Of a DNA stretch of 64,000 nt, positions 39,196 through 48,348 are shown piece after piece; position 1 is the stretch's first letter; each line of letters starts with the position of its first letter. The stretch is taken from positions 1-64,000 of the forward strand of contig JAJYQP010000001.1 in the NCBI GenBank assembly GCA_021794525.1, written 5' to 3'. The stretch is from Pseudomonadota bacterium (GTDB lineage Bacteria; Pseudomonadota; Alphaproteobacteria; Sphingomonadales; Sphingomonadaceae). The notes under the pieces are model-generated. The model saw only the letters and a list, made by a program, of their open reading frames with translations, did no database searches and had not been told where the DNA came from. The translations under genes were made by a program, and so were the position numbers.

Positions 39196-39576
39196 TCAGA
39201 GAGTATAGGGTATGCGGACTCCCGGCATCTCGGCCGGGAAATCCTTGGTATTGCGCGTCACGAGCACGCGGCCTCGTACCAACGCGCTCGCCAATATTAC
39301 GGAATTGGGCAAGCGCAATCGGGGCCGGTCCCGCCTCAGCGACGCGGCGCGCTCGGCGATCTCCGCATCGACCTCGTCGATGGCGAAGCCCGAAAGAAGG
39401 CGTTCCGCCCCGCGCAGCTCGTCCGGCGCGCCTTTCGACAGAACCTCGATCCAGACGATCCTGCTGACCCACGCACGGGTCCCAAATGCAAAGGCGCGGC
39501 GAATCTCGTTTCGTGCCTGCTCATGTCCGGCAAGAGCGTCGATCACGATATTTACGTCGAAAGCGAAGCCGCTCAC
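39196..39576 (-). CDS. vapC: PIN-domain toxin (VapC family)
   Basis: The 126-residue product has the PIN acidic residues: DVNIVIDAL at the N-terminus, WIEVLSKG with the central Glu, and LPNSVILASALV followed by TRNTKDFP at the C-terminus. VapC proteins are Mg2+-dependent RNases, usually cutting tRNA or rRNA. The usual Asp of the D-x-I-A position reads N-S-V-I, so the third acid is atypical. It overlaps the antitoxin gene by 4 bases (ATGA). Confidence 0.85.
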   Translation of the reverse strand: MSGFAFDVNIVIDALAGHEQARNEIRRAFAFGTRAWVSRIVWIEVLSKGAPDELRGAERLLSGFAIDEVDAEIAERAASLRRDRPRLRLPNSVILASALVRGRVLVTRNTKDFPAEMPGVRIPYTL

Positions 39577-39950
39577 TTGGCGCCGGGCTTCTTCGGTGGA
39601 GGATACTTACCCGCAAACATGTCCAGATAGATCTGCCGCTGCCGATCATCTTCGGGGTCGAACAGGTCAGGAAACTCCGCCTTCGTTTCTTCGTAGTCGT
39701 CGTCCCATGGCCGGGTCCAAGAGGCCCGCTCGCGGCGCTGCCAGTCAACTGCATCGCCGATGTCGGTGCGATGTCTCCAAGCCCCGAATCCATCATCGAG
39801 CCAGGCAAGGTTATCAGTCGACACCGTCTCCGCCTTATAGCTGGCCACCGCCTCGCGCAGGACGGCAGCGCGCGACTTGCCCTCGCGCTCGGCGAGGCGG
39901 TCGAGCCATTTGATGTCTTCATCGGGCAGGTCAGCGAGAATCCGCGTCAT
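39573..39950 (-). CDS. vapB: Ribbon-helix-helix antitoxin of the VapBC pair
   Basis: The 125-residue protein has an N-terminal ribbon-helix-helix: TRILADLPDEDIKWLDRLAEREGKS followed by RAAVLREAV. It then has a long acidic, tryptophan-rich tail (WQRRERASWTRPWDDDYEE) suited to wrapping the toxin. It precedes and overlaps vapC. A palindromic operator touches its start codon, so autorepression is likely. The tail is longer than in most RHH antitoxins. Confidence 0.82.
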   Translation of the reverse strand: MTRILADLPDEDIKWLDRLAEREGKSRAAVLREAVASYKAETVSTDNLAWLDDGFGAWRHRTDIGDAVDWQRRERASWTRPWDDDYEETKAEFPDLFDPEDDRQRQIYLDMFAGKYPPPKKPGAK

Positions 39951-39979
39951 GATATCGCGATATCATATCATATATCGCG
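39951..39979. promoter_or_regulatory. VapBC operator
   Basis: A perfect 14-base palindrome GATATCGCGATATC (39951-39964) abuts the vapB start codon, and a second ATATCGCG half-site lies 20 bases further (39972-39979). The AT-rich stretch stands out in the high-GC context. Such spaced repeats suit a ribbon-helix-helix repressor. Confidence 0.75.
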
Positions 39980-40110
39980 TCAAGTGAAATCCCGTTCGAA
40001 ACCCGCCCGCCTGGGTCCACACCAGAATCAGCCCGGCGCGCCGCCATTTTACGCCCGGTTAACCATTCCCGGCTAGGCCCGTTCCGGCAATTCGACGGGC
40101 ACGGGGTGGC

Positions 40111-41115
40111 ATGCGCATGGAAGTTCTGGACCAGCCGTTCAAGGAGGCGATCGCCGCTGATCGCCGCGCTCTGGAGGTCGCCGTCCTGCTCCCGTGCTAC
40201 AACGAGGGTCTGGTCATCCGCGGGGTGGTCGAACGCTTCCGCGCGCTGCTCCCGCATGCCCGCATCTATGTCTACGACAACAACAGCTCCGACAATTCGG
40301 TCGCCGAGGCACGCGCCGCCGGTGCCGTCGTCCGCAGCGAGCCACGCCAGGGCAAGGGCTTCGTGGTCCGCCGGATGTTCACCGACATCGATGCCGACAT
40401 CTACCTGATGTGCGACGCCGACGAGACCTATGACGCCGCCGCCGCCGGGACGCTGATCGAGGAACTGGTCGAAAACGGGCTCGACATGGTGGTCGGCACC
40501 CGCGTCGATCCCACCGGCAGCGCCTATCGCCCGGCGCACAAGTTCGGCAACTGGCTGCTGACCATGCTGGTCCAGAAGATGTTCGGCAAGGGCTTTTCCG
40601 ACATGCTCAGCGGCTACCGCGTATTCTCGCGCCGCTTCGTTAAATCCTTCCCCTCGATGGCGCAGGGCTTCGAGATCGAGACCGAGCTGACCATCCACGC
40701 GCTGCAGCTCAAAATGCCGGTTAGCGAGATCCCGACCCATTTCAAGGACCGGATAGAGGGATCGGAAAGCAAGCTCAGCACCGTGCGCGACGGCATCCGC
40801 ATCCTTTGGACCATCGCGACGCTCGTGCGGCAGGAACGCCCGATGTTCCTGTTCGGCATCGCCGCAGCGCTGCTGGCGGCGGTGTCGCTGTTGCTGGGGT
40901 ATCCGGTCATCAGAGGCTTCGTGGAAACGGGACTCGTCCGCGTGCCGACCGCGCTGCTCGCCACGGGCACCGCGATCCTCGGCTGCCTGAGCCTGTTCAG
41001 CGGCCTCATCCTCGATACCGTCACCAGGGGGTGCCAGGAGGCGAAGCGCCTGCGCTATCTGGAATTCAGTGGGCTTCACGCGATCATGGAAGCACGCTGC
41101 GAGTCGCGGTGCTGA
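40111..41115 (+). CDS. Membrane-anchored GT2 glycosyltransferase
   Basis: The 334-residue protein has a GT-A domain: VAVLLPCYNEGLVIRGVVE, YDNNSSDNS, the DXD-type CDADETYD, and GFEIETELTIHAL. Two C-terminal transmembrane helices follow (FLFGIAAALLAAVSLLLGY, LATGTAILGCLSLFSGLIL). It resembles polyprenyl-phosphate sugar transferases of the DPM/GtrB type, acting on the inner face of the cytoplasmic membrane. It opens a polysaccharide cluster. ATG 40117 is an alternative start. Confidence 0.9.
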   Translation: MRMEVLDQPFKEAIAADRRALEVAVLLPCYNEGLVIRGVVERFRALLPHARIYVYDNNSSDNSVAEARAAGAVVRSEPRQGKGFVVRRMFTDIDADIYLMCDADETYDAAAAGTLIEELVENGLDMVVGTRVDPTGSAYRPAHKFGNWLLTMLVQKMFGKGFSDMLSGYRVFSRRFVKSFPSMAQGFEIETELTIHALQLKMPVSEIPTHFKDRIEGSESKLSTVRDGIRILWTIATLVRQERPMFLFGIAAALLAAVSLLLGYPVIRGFVETGLVRVPTALLATGTAILGCLSLFSGLILDTVTRGCQEAKRLRYLEFSGLHAIMEARCESRC

Positions 41116-41132
41116 CAGTGCTGGCCGATCCC

Positions 41133-42101
41133 ATGCAGTTCGCCGCCGCTCGCCCCGGGGAGACACCCTGGCTCAGCGTGGTGATGCCTATCCACGGCGG
41201 CCAGAGCTGGCTGAGCGCGACACTCGAAAGCGTGGCTGCGCAGAACTGCACCGGGATCGAATTCATCCTCTTCGACAGCAGTTCCAACTCTGATTGCCGC
41301 ACGATCGCCGAAGGTTACATGGATCGCCTCGCCATCCGCTACGAGGCGCGGCCCGACATCACGCCCTGGACCGCCAAGACCAATCTCGCCGTCATTGAGT
41401 CGAAAGCGCCATGGATCGCAATGTTGCACCAGGACGATCTCTGGCTGGAGGGCCGCGTCGAAGCCATCCGAGCTGCGATTGCCGCGCATGGTGAGGCCGC
41501 GATGATCGTCGCGCCGTCCCATTTCGTAGGACCCGACGGACGCAAGGTCGGTACCTGGTCGCTGCCGTTTCGCCGTGGGCTCCGTCCCGGCGCCGAAATC
41601 GGGCGCATGCTGCTGGTGCAGGAAGTAATCGCGCTGCCCGCCCCGGTGATCCGGCGGGATGCCTGGCTGGCGGTCGGCGGCATCGACGAGGCGCTGTGGT
41701 ACACTGGCGACTGGGATCTCTATCTGAAGCTGTCTGCCACCGGCCCAGTCGCGGTGCTGCCGCGCTCGACCACCGCATTCCGCCTTCATGCCAGCTCGCT
41801 GACCATGACCGGATCGCGCGACCTTGCGGATTTTCGCGCTCAGATGGCGGATGTGCTGGCGCGCCATCGCCGGGTCTTCGCCGATCACGCCGACCGCGCT
41901 CTCCTCAGCTGTGCGGAAGCGTCCATCGAGGTCAACTGCGCGCTCGCGCGCGCCGCGGCGGGCGACCGTTCGGCATGGCGCGATCTCGGCGCGGTGCTGC
42001 TGCGCCTCGGCCCATTGCGCTTGTGGACCTATCTGCAGCTTTCGCGCGTGCTCGACCGCGCGATGCCACGCCTGCGGCTCAAGCTCGCGGGCGCGCTCTA
42101 A
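41133..42101 (+). CDS. GT2-family glycosyltransferase
   Basis: The 322-residue product has the GT2 start LSVVMPIHGGQSWLSATLESV, IEFILFDSSSNSD, and the HQDDLWLEGR acidic motif, then IDEALWYTGDWDLYLKLS typical of polysaccharide transferases. No transmembrane helices are seen. Starts at GTG 41109 or 41118 are possible and would overlap or abut the previous gene. It is co-directional with the preceding GT2 and convergent (4-base overlap) with the flippase. Confidence 0.88.
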   Translation: MQFAAARPGETPWLSVVMPIHGGQSWLSATLESVAAQNCTGIEFILFDSSSNSDCRTIAEGYMDRLAIRYEARPDITPWTAKTNLAVIESKAPWIAMLHQDDLWLEGRVEAIRAAIAAHGEAAMIVAPSHFVGPDGRKVGTWSLPFRRGLRPGAEIGRMLLVQEVIALPAPVIRRDAWLAVGGIDEALWYTGDWDLYLKLSATGPVAVLPRSTTAFRLHASSLTMTGSRDLADFRAQMADVLARHRRVFADHADRALLSCAEASIEVNCALARAAAGDRSAWRDLGAVLLRLGPLRLWTYLQLSRVLDRAMPRLRLKLAGAL

Positions 42102-43570
42102 CCCGCCGCGCGGGCCGGCGCGAGCAGTAGCCGCAGTTCTTCGAACAGGAGGTGGCGCGCGAGGGCCAGCGCCGCGAGCCATGCCAGCCCGCCCGCTATC
42201 ACCGACAAGCCAAGCTGCCACAGCGGCGCGCTGAAAGACCAGCTGTGCCAGGCCATCACCGCCGCCGCAGGCGCCACCGCCACCGCCGCGAGGGCGAGAT
42301 TGCCCGCATATGCGGCCCGAGTCTCGTCCCGCCCCGCCCCGGCCAGCTCGGGCATTTTCGGACGGTAGATTGCATAGCCGACCAGTGCGTCCACGATCCG
42401 ACCTGCGGCGGCCACCGGCAGGCTGACGAGCGCGCCCAGTGCGAAGGCAATCAGCCCGGCGATGGCTCGGGTCGATTCCATCCGTGCCTGCCAGGCCGTT
42501 CGGTCGCGAAGTACGCACAGCTCCCACATCATCGCATAGCCAAGCAAAACGCACTGCGCCGCCATCAGCAGTGCCAGCGGCCATGCCGCCGCATCCCACT
42601 GTGGGCCGTAGAGATGGTGCACAATGGGGCCCGCCAGTACCGCGATCCCCGACATTGCGGGCCACATTACCGCGGTCAACAGGCGCGTCGCGCGCAGGAA
42701 GGTTTCGCGCAGCGAGCCGCTCTTCCGCAACTCCGCCGCCATGTGCACATAGATCACTTTGGTGGAGAGGCCATAGGCCCCGTCCCAGACCATCGCGGCA
42801 AGCTGCGAAGCACGCGTGTAGATGCCCAGTGCAGCCAGCCCCAGCCATTGCGCCACGATCAGTTCCGACAGGCGCGCGGTGATGATCGGCACGCCCCCCG
42901 CGGTCACCATATGCGCGGCGAACGCAGCGATCTTGCGCCAATTGGCGAGCGAGAACCGGTAAGTCGCGAGGCCTCGTCCCGCAATCGCGAAGGCCGCGGC
43001 CCCGTACAGGGCACCCGCGATCGCGCCGAAAGCGGGGCTGAGATAGCTCCAGCCCCGGAAGGCCAGCAGCACCATGACCCCGGCATTCACCATCGCCTTG
43101 CCCAGTTGCACCAGCGAGACCGGACCGAAGCGCATCGCGCGGGTGAGCAGCGTGGCCGGCACCATCTCCACGATCCCGAGCACAGGCACCGCCGCCATCA
43201 GGCACAGCACCTCGGGCACCGCCGAATCGCTGAACAAGCCCGCGCCCATGGTGCCCAGCAACAGCAGCACCGCCGCCACGGCCAGGCTCATCAGCGCGTT
43301 GACGGTGAAGCAGGCGGCCCTGGTATCCTCGCTCAGCGCCTCGTCGCGGATCAGGTAATTGGCGACCCCGAAATAGGAGATCGTGCCAAGCACGCCCGAG
43401 ATCGCCATGCCGACCCCGAAAATGCCCAGCTCGCGCGGCGACAGCAGCCGTGAGATTACGACCATGCCGCCGAAGGTGACCGCAAACACCAGCAAATGCG
43501 CACCGTAGTTCCACGCCAGGGAGGCGCGGACCGAGCCTGTCTCGGGCACGGAAGAGAGGGCTGGCTCCAC
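42098..43570 (-). CDS. Polysaccharide flippase (Wzx/MATE-like, MOP superfamily)
   Basis: The product of about 490 residues has 12-14 hydrophobic helices and the family pattern LLSPRELGIFGVGMAISGVLGTI near the N-terminus, with AQWLGLAALGIYTRASQLA in the middle. Such proteins flip lipid-linked oligosaccharides to the periplasm. The start is taken as GTG 43570; TTG 43576 would give a TTGA overlap with the preceding GT2 stop. Translation is coupled to that gene either way. Confidence 0.87.
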   Translation of the reverse strand: MEPALSSVPETGSVRASLAWNYGAHLLVFAVTFGGMVVISRLLSPRELGIFGVGMAISGVLGTISYFGVANYLIRDEALSEDTRAACFTVNALMSLAVAAVLLLLGTMGAGLFSDSAVPEVLCLMAAVPVLGIVEMVPATLLTRAMRFGPVSLVQLGKAMVNAGVMVLLAFRGWSYLSPAFGAIAGALYGAAAFAIAGRGLATYRFSLANWRKIAAFAAHMVTAGGVPIITARLSELIVAQWLGLAALGIYTRASQLAAMVWDGAYGLSTKVIYVHMAAELRKSGSLRETFLRATRLLTAVMWPAMSGIAVLAGPIVHHLYGPQWDAAAWPLALLMAAQCVLLGYAMMWELCVLRDRTAWQARMESTRAIAGLIAFALGALVSLPVAAAGRIVDALVGYAIYRPKMPELAGAGRDETRAAYAGNLALAAVAVAPAAAVMAWHSWSFSAPLWQLGLSVIAGGLAWLAALALARHLLFEELRLLLAPARAAG

Positions 43571-43572
43571 GC

Positions 43573-44487
43573 TCAATACCAACCCGCCAGGATCAGCGCA
43601 CGGGCGACGAGCGCATCCAGTGGGCGCTTGCGGATAACGGGGCCACTCATCGCATAGCCAGCCCGCGCCGCCAGCGATTCTTTCGAGGCGATGAAACGCC
43701 GTAGCACCCGGCGCCGGTCGTGCGCTAGCCGCTCGCCCCAACGCGCCTCGAACTCCGCGGCTTGCGCGTGCGGGCGGTAGAAGCGGCGCGCGTTCCGCAG
43801 GAACCGCCCGGCCTCGCTTACGACCTGCGCCGCGCGCCCAGGGGTCTGGCCAACCGCATTACCGCCGTGCTGGCGATAGAGCAGCCGCGGCACGGGGTCA
43901 TAGTGCACGCGGCCAAAGGCACTCACCACCAACGCACACCACCAGTCGTGCATCACCGCGCCCTGCCCCGGCTCGCGCTGCAGAACGAGGTCGCGGGCGG
44001 CACGGTTGAGGACGACGGTGCAGCCAAAGGCGATGTTCTCGAACAGCAGATGCTCGAAGCGCGTGTCGCCATTGACGGGCGCCGCGCCGAGCGGGCGCAG
44101 TGCCGCATCGGCAAGCATCACATTGCTGCAATACATCGCAGGATCCTTGCCGCCATTGAGCGTTCCTGCGGCCACCGCCAGCTTGTCCTGGAACCAGCAA
44201 TCGTCCTGATCGCAAAAGGCGTAGAAATCGGCCTCCGGTGCGGTCCGGAGCAGTTCCATGAAGCTACGCGTCACGCCGATATTCGGCGAGGGCGCGATGG
44301 ACGCGAGGCTTGGCCAGCGATCCGACCGCGCGCGCAGCTTGGCACAGCTATCGTCGCGCGAGCCATCGTCGCGGGCATGGAGCAGCACGCTCACGCCCTG
44401 CTGCTGCGCGATACTGTCGAGCTGTTCGGGCAGATAGGCGACGCCGTTGTACGTCGACAAAAGCACCGCCACGACCGGCGCGGTCAC
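43573..44487 (-). CDS. GT2-family glycosyltransferase (rhamnosyltransferase-like)
   Basis: The 304-residue product starts at GTG 44487 with VVAVLLSTYNGVAYLPEQLDS, has ARDDGSRDDS, the acidic FCDQDDCWFQDKL, and HDWWCALVVSAFG, a pattern typical of O-antigen or exopolysaccharide rhamnosyl- and related transferases. It lies between the polytopic membrane gene and the flippase in one minus-strand run. The donor sugar is unknown. Confidence 0.9.
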   Translation of the reverse strand: MTAPVVAVLLSTYNGVAYLPEQLDSIAQQQGVSVLLHARDDGSRDDSCAKLRARSDRWPSLASIAPSPNIGVTRSFMELLRTAPEADFYAFCDQDDCWFQDKLAVAAGTLNGGKDPAMYCSNVMLADAALRPLGAAPVNGDTRFEHLLFENIAFGCTVVLNRAARDLVLQREPGQGAVMHDWWCALVVSAFGRVHYDPVPRLLYRQHGGNAVGQTPGRAAQVVSEAGRFLRNARRFYRPHAQAAEFEARWGERLAHDRRRVLRRFIASKESLAARAGYAMSGPVIRKRPLDALVARALILAGWY

Positions 44488-44506
44488 CGGGCGACCCTCC
44501 CCACGC

Positions 44507-46207
44507 TCAGGAAACCGGGGCGCGCCAGCACGGCCTACCCTCCAACCACCGCTCGACGCTATCGTAGGCCCTGGTCCCGTCGACCAGCGAGATGCCGAAG
44601 GGCACCAGCGCGAATTGGCGCTTGCGCACGAAGGTCACGCTGCCGCGCCGGCACAGCTCGCGCACCTGCGCCGGGTCGAGCTCGGTCGAGGCGAAGATCA
44701 GCGGGCGGTTCGATAGATCGGCGCGGTTGCGCACTTGGTCGATGGCGGTACCCGGCGGGTCGGTCTCGAGGATCACGAACTCGGCCTGCTGCCGGTCGAT
44801 CAGGCGGGTCAGCGCGTCATAAGGCGCGACGAAGCGATGCGCGGCGAGGAATAGGAACGACATAACCGCAAGCGTCACGATGCCGAGCCCGAGCACGGCA
44901 TTGGTGGCGAGCCGGTGATCGCGGCCAAGCCATTCGCGAAAGCCGTAGCCGGTTAGCAACAAGATCGCCGGGAGCACCGCTTGCCAGTAGCGATAGCCCC
45001 AGCCGTGCCCCTGATACGCCATCAGCGCCACCACCGCGAGCGTGGTCACGAGCAGCGATCCCGCGAGTCCCAGTGGCAGCAGCTCGTGCCGTAGCACTGC
45101 CGACACCGAACAGAGCAGCAGCGGCAGGCAGAAGGCCGCGTTCCAGACAAAGAACCGGAGGATGTTGTACATCATCAGCGGCAGCGAATAGGGATTGAAG
45201 GCGGCCAGCAGCGGCACGACCCGCTGCACGATGAAATCGCCCAGCCCCTTGCTGCCGCCCGCCGCCGCCTCGGCGCCGACCGTCCCCAGCACATAGCCGG
45301 GATACAGCATCCATCCCGCGAGGCCCGCCGCGTAGACGACGGCATAGACCGCGAACAGCCGCCAGCGCCCTTGTGCGAGCAGGGTCAGGATGATCGCTCC
45401 CACCGCCAGCGGATGAAAGACGACCTGATGAAGACCCATCGCCCATAGCCCGACCGCCATCGCAAGCGCGTGGCTCCACCACTTGTCGCGCACGAATAGT
45501 GCCAGCCAGACCGCGTTGAAGGCGAGGTGGCCGGTCATTGCATAGCTCGTCATGGCGTTGGTGAGGATCTGCGCGCTCAAGACATAGCCTGCGACCACAA
45601 CCCACACCGCCGGCGCACAGTCCGCGAACAGCCGCCGCGCCGTATCCCAAATCGCGACGAGCCCGACCGCGGCGAGCAACGGGTTGAGCAGCGCCGCGTC
45701 CCCCAGCCGCTCCATGCCCAGCCGCATCAGCGCATTGCCGGGCATATAGTTGGAGACCAGCGCGACATTTCCCTCGATCGGCATCAGGAAGTCGGGCGCA
45801 AGCGCCGGGCGGAATGCGCGCCACTGTTCGGCCAGCGGCTGCGCGAGTTTGCCCGACCCAAAGATTTCCGCATCGAAACCCACCATCAGCTCGTCGCGGG
45901 TGAGCGGGTAATCGAACATGATCCAATAGGTTCCGCCCCACAGCGCCAGCACCAGCAGGCATGCTAGCAGCAGCACGGGCAGCCAGCCCGGCGGGGATAG
46001 GGGCAGGCTGCGGCGCGGCCCGCGAGCGCCGAGAAGCGCAGCCGCCAGCAGCGCGGCCGCGAGAACGATCCCGCCGACCGCGTCCTGCCGAAGGTAGTAT
46101 TGCCGCGTTACCAGCTTATCGGACAAAAAGGCGAGAACGATGACCAGATAGGCGATCACGCCAGCACCCAGCAGGAGCGGCCCGCGCGATTGACTGCTCG
46201 TCGGCAT
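44507..46207 (-). CDS. Polytopic membrane protein of the polysaccharide cluster
   Basis: The 566-residue product has about 11-12 transmembrane helices and a C-terminal soluble tail of about 110 residues. An early loop contains FDYPLTRDELMVGFDAEIFG, with the acid-rich DE pair often catalytic in GT-C glycosyltransferases; a polymerase or GT-C role is inference. ATG 46207 is chosen because GGAAGG lies 7 bases upstream; GTG 46222 is an alternative. It heads the minus-strand run with the GT2 and flippase genes. Confidence 0.75.
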   Translation of the reverse strand: MPTSSQSRGPLLLGAGVIAYLVIVLAFLSDKLVTRQYYLRQDAVGGIVLAAALLAAALLGARGPRRSLPLSPPGWLPVLLLACLLVLALWGGTYWIMFDYPLTRDELMVGFDAEIFGSGKLAQPLAEQWRAFRPALAPDFLMPIEGNVALVSNYMPGNALMRLGMERLGDAALLNPLLAAVGLVAIWDTARRLFADCAPAVWVVVAGYVLSAQILTNAMTSYAMTGHLAFNAVWLALFVRDKWWSHALAMAVGLWAMGLHQVVFHPLAVGAIILTLLAQGRWRLFAVYAVVYAAGLAGWMLYPGYVLGTVGAEAAAGGSKGLGDFIVQRVVPLLAAFNPYSLPLMMYNILRFFVWNAAFCLPLLLCSVSAVLRHELLPLGLAGSLLVTTLAVVALMAYQGHGWGYRYWQAVLPAILLLTGYGFREWLGRDHRLATNAVLGLGIVTLAVMSFLFLAAHRFVAPYDALTRLIDRQQAEFVILETDPPGTAIDQVRNRADLSNRPLIFASTELDPAQVRELCRRGSVTFVRKRQFALVPFGISLVDGTRAYDSVERWLEGRPCWRAPVS

Positions 46208-46308
46208 TTCCGTCCCTTCCACCGTCGCAACCGGCTGGCCCGCGCTCGTGAGCGGGGTTACCAGCAGGCACCTCGCGAAACAACCGAACCGCTGCGCGCT
46301 TCCCCCGG

Positions 46309-46322
46309 CGGAGAATTCTCCG
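46309..46322. promoter_or_regulatory. 14-base perfect palindrome between the polysaccharide cluster and cpaF
   Basis: CGGAGAATTCTCCG lies in the 233-base divergent gap 46208-46440, within an AT-richer stretch upstream of both genes. It may be an operator. Nothing else in the gap could be recognised. Confidence 0.3.
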
Positions 46323-46440
46323 GCTTAGGGAAAATTCAAGGTTTCGATTCTATTCACCAATCTTCCGAAGTCCGTCTTCGCCTTACCCCTGTCTAAGGGT
46401 CGGCGGGCCGATCGCGAGAGATTACAGAGGTTTTGCCGGA

Positions 46441-47973
46441 ATGAGCGCATTCGGACGGAAGAACGGCCCTGGGGGCATGGCCCCGGGCGGGCGGCCGCAG
46501 TTCGGCGTCGCCCGGCCCATGCAGGGCGGCGGCGGCGTGCGTCCGCAAGGCGGCGAGCAGTTCCCGCCGCTGCCTGGTGCGGAGGCGCAAGTTCCGGCCC
46601 CTGCGCCAGGCCCGGCATCCTCGTCGCGGCCGACGTCCAACGAAGACGCGATGGGTCGCCTCAACGACCGCATGAATTCGACCCACAGCGGCGAATCCGA
46701 GGTCGGCGGCTTCGAAGCCAGCGTCCACAAGATCAAGGAGCAGGTGCTCCCCCGCCTGCTCGAGCGCGTCGATCCCGAAGCGGCCGCGACGCTGAGCAAG
46801 GAAGAGCTCTCGGAGGAATTCCGCCCGATCATCCTCGAGGTGCTGGCCGAGCTCAAGGTCACCCTCAACCGCCGCGAACAGTTCGCGCTGGAAAAGGTGC
46901 TGGTCGACGAGCTGCTCGGCTTCGGCCCGCTCGAGGAACTGCTGGGCGATCCCGACATCTCGGACATCATGGTCAACGGCCCCGACCAGACCTACGTCGA
47001 GAAGAAGGGCAAGCTCCAGATCGCCCCGATCCGGTTCCGCGACGAACAGCACCTGTTCCAGATCGCGCAGCGCATCGTGAACCAGGTCGGTCGCCGCGTC
47101 GACCAGACCACCCCGCTCGCCGACGCCCGCCTGAAGGACGGCAGCCGCGTCAACGTGATCGTGCCGCCGCTCTCTCTCAAGGGCACGGCAATCTCGATCC
47201 GCAAGTTTTCGGAAAAGCCGATCACGCTGGACATGCTCCAGGGCTTCGGCTCGATGAGCGAGAAGATGTGCACCGCGCTGAAGATCGCGGGCGCGTGCCG
47301 GTTCAATATCGTCATCTCGGGCGGTACGGGCTCGGGTAAGACGACCATGCTCAACGCCCTGTCGAAGATGATCGACCCGGGCGAGCGCGTGCTGACGATC
47401 GAGGACGCCGCGGAACTCCGTCTGCAGCAGCCGCACTGGCTGCCGCTCGAAACCCGACCGCCGAACCTCGAAGGCCAGGGCGCGATCACCATCGGCGACC
47501 TCGTCAAGAACGCGCTGCGTATGCGCCCGGACCGGATCATCCTGGGCGAAATTCGCGGCGCGGAGTGCTTCGACCTCCTCGCGGCGATGAACACCGGTCA
47601 CGACGGATCGATGTGTACCCTCCACGCGAACAGCCCGCGCGAATGTCTCGGCCGTATGGAAAACATGATCCTGATGGGCGACATCAAGATCCCCAAGGAA
47701 GCGATTTCGCGCCAGATCGCCGAATCGGTGGACCTGATCGTGCAGGTGAAGCGCCTGCGCGACGGTTCGCGCCGCACCACCCAGGTCACCGAGGTGATCG
47801 GCATGGAAGGCGACGTGATCGTGACGCAGGACCTGTTCAAGTTCGAATATCTCGACGAGAGCGAGGACGGGAAGATCATCGGCGAGTTCCGCTCCAGCGG
47901 CCTGCGGCCATACACGCTGGAAAAGGCCCGTCAGTTCGGCTTCGACCAAGCGTATCTGGAGGCGTGTCTCTGA
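46441..47973 (+). CDS. cpaF: CpaF-family pilus assembly / secretion ATPase
   Basis: The 510-residue protein has a disordered Gly/Pro/Gln-rich head (1-75), an N-terminal domain, and an ATPase core with Walker A GGTGSGKTT, the Asp box TIEDAAEL, RMRPDRIILGEIRG, and the His box HDGSMCTLHANSP. CpaF drives Flp/tad pilus assembly as a cytoplasmic hexamer. The other tad genes (cpaB, C, E, tadB, C) normally adjacent are not in the window, so it is a detached copy or they lie elsewhere. AGAGG is 11 bases upstream. Confidence 0.95.
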   Translation: MSAFGRKNGPGGMAPGGRPQFGVARPMQGGGGVRPQGGEQFPPLPGAEAQVPAPAPGPASSSRPTSNEDAMGRLNDRMNSTHSGESEVGGFEASVHKIKEQVLPRLLERVDPEAAATLSKEELSEEFRPIILEVLAELKVTLNRREQFALEKVLVDELLGFGPLEELLGDPDISDIMVNGPDQTYVEKKGKLQIAPIRFRDEQHLFQIAQRIVNQVGRRVDQTTPLADARLKDGSRVNVIVPPLSLKGTAISIRKFSEKPITLDMLQGFGSMSEKMCTALKIAGACRFNIVISGGTGSGKTTMLNALSKMIDPGERVLTIEDAAELRLQQPHWLPLETRPPNLEGQGAITIGDLVKNALRMRPDRIILGEIRGAECFDLLAAMNTGHDGSMCTLHANSPRECLGRMENMILMGDIKIPKEAISRQIAESVDLIVQVKRLRDGSRRTTQVTEVIGMEGDVIVTQDLFKFEYLDESEDGKIIGEFRSSGLRPYTLEKARQFGFDQAYLEACL

Positions 47974-47981
47974 CGCGCCTG

Positions 47982-48043
47982 CGCACGCCCGTACGGGCGT
48001 GCGATACCTCGCACAAGCTCGGGCGGCCGTTCGGCCTTGCGGC
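47982..48043. repeat. Palindrome plus second copy of repeat type I after cpaF
   Basis: A perfect 22-base palindrome (CGCACGCCCG, TA, CGGGCGTGCG; 47982-48003) follows cpaF by 8 bases and may be its transcript end. The 24-base segment 48020-48043 is identical to 13284-13307. Confidence 0.6.
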
Positions 48044-48202
48044 CGCTGCGCAGCCGGGTCGGTCCCTGTCTCGAGTGATATGCCAGGGGCCGGCGCGCAC
48101 GGTCCGACCAACTTGCAGAAACGCGTCAGCAGTTTGTCGATCTGATACAAGTCTCATTCGTCACTGTCCGGTATATGCGTGGCAACAGGACGGAAACGAA
48201 CC

Positions 48203-48343
48203 ATGCCACTCGCCTTGATCACCAATGTACCGACGCACACACCCCGCCCGGCCCGGGCCGGCAAGCCGATGCCGGACCGCCGGTTCGAAGCGCTGCTGAT
48301 GCAGTCCTTCGTCGAGATGCGCGCGCGCACCACGCGCAAGTAA
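48203..48343 (+). CDS. Small hypothetical protein (46 aa)
   Basis: ATG 48203 opens a 46-codon frame, MPLALITNVPTHTPRPARAG then KPMPDRRFEALLMQSFVEMRA. It lies between cpaF and convergent membrane gene 48349-48594. A GGAAAC sits 7 bases upstream. It is basic and has a helical second half. No family is recognised; support is start context, reasonable composition and fit to the gap. Confidence 0.4.
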   Translation: MPLALITNVPTHTPRPARAGKPMPDRRFEALLMQSFVEMRARTTRK

Positions 48344-48348
48344 CGCGC

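Noticed and set aside
39951-39979. CRISPR-like or replication-origin repeats at the AT-rich ATATCGCG sites
   Set aside because: Only two half-sites exist and they abut an antitoxin start, so an operator explains them.
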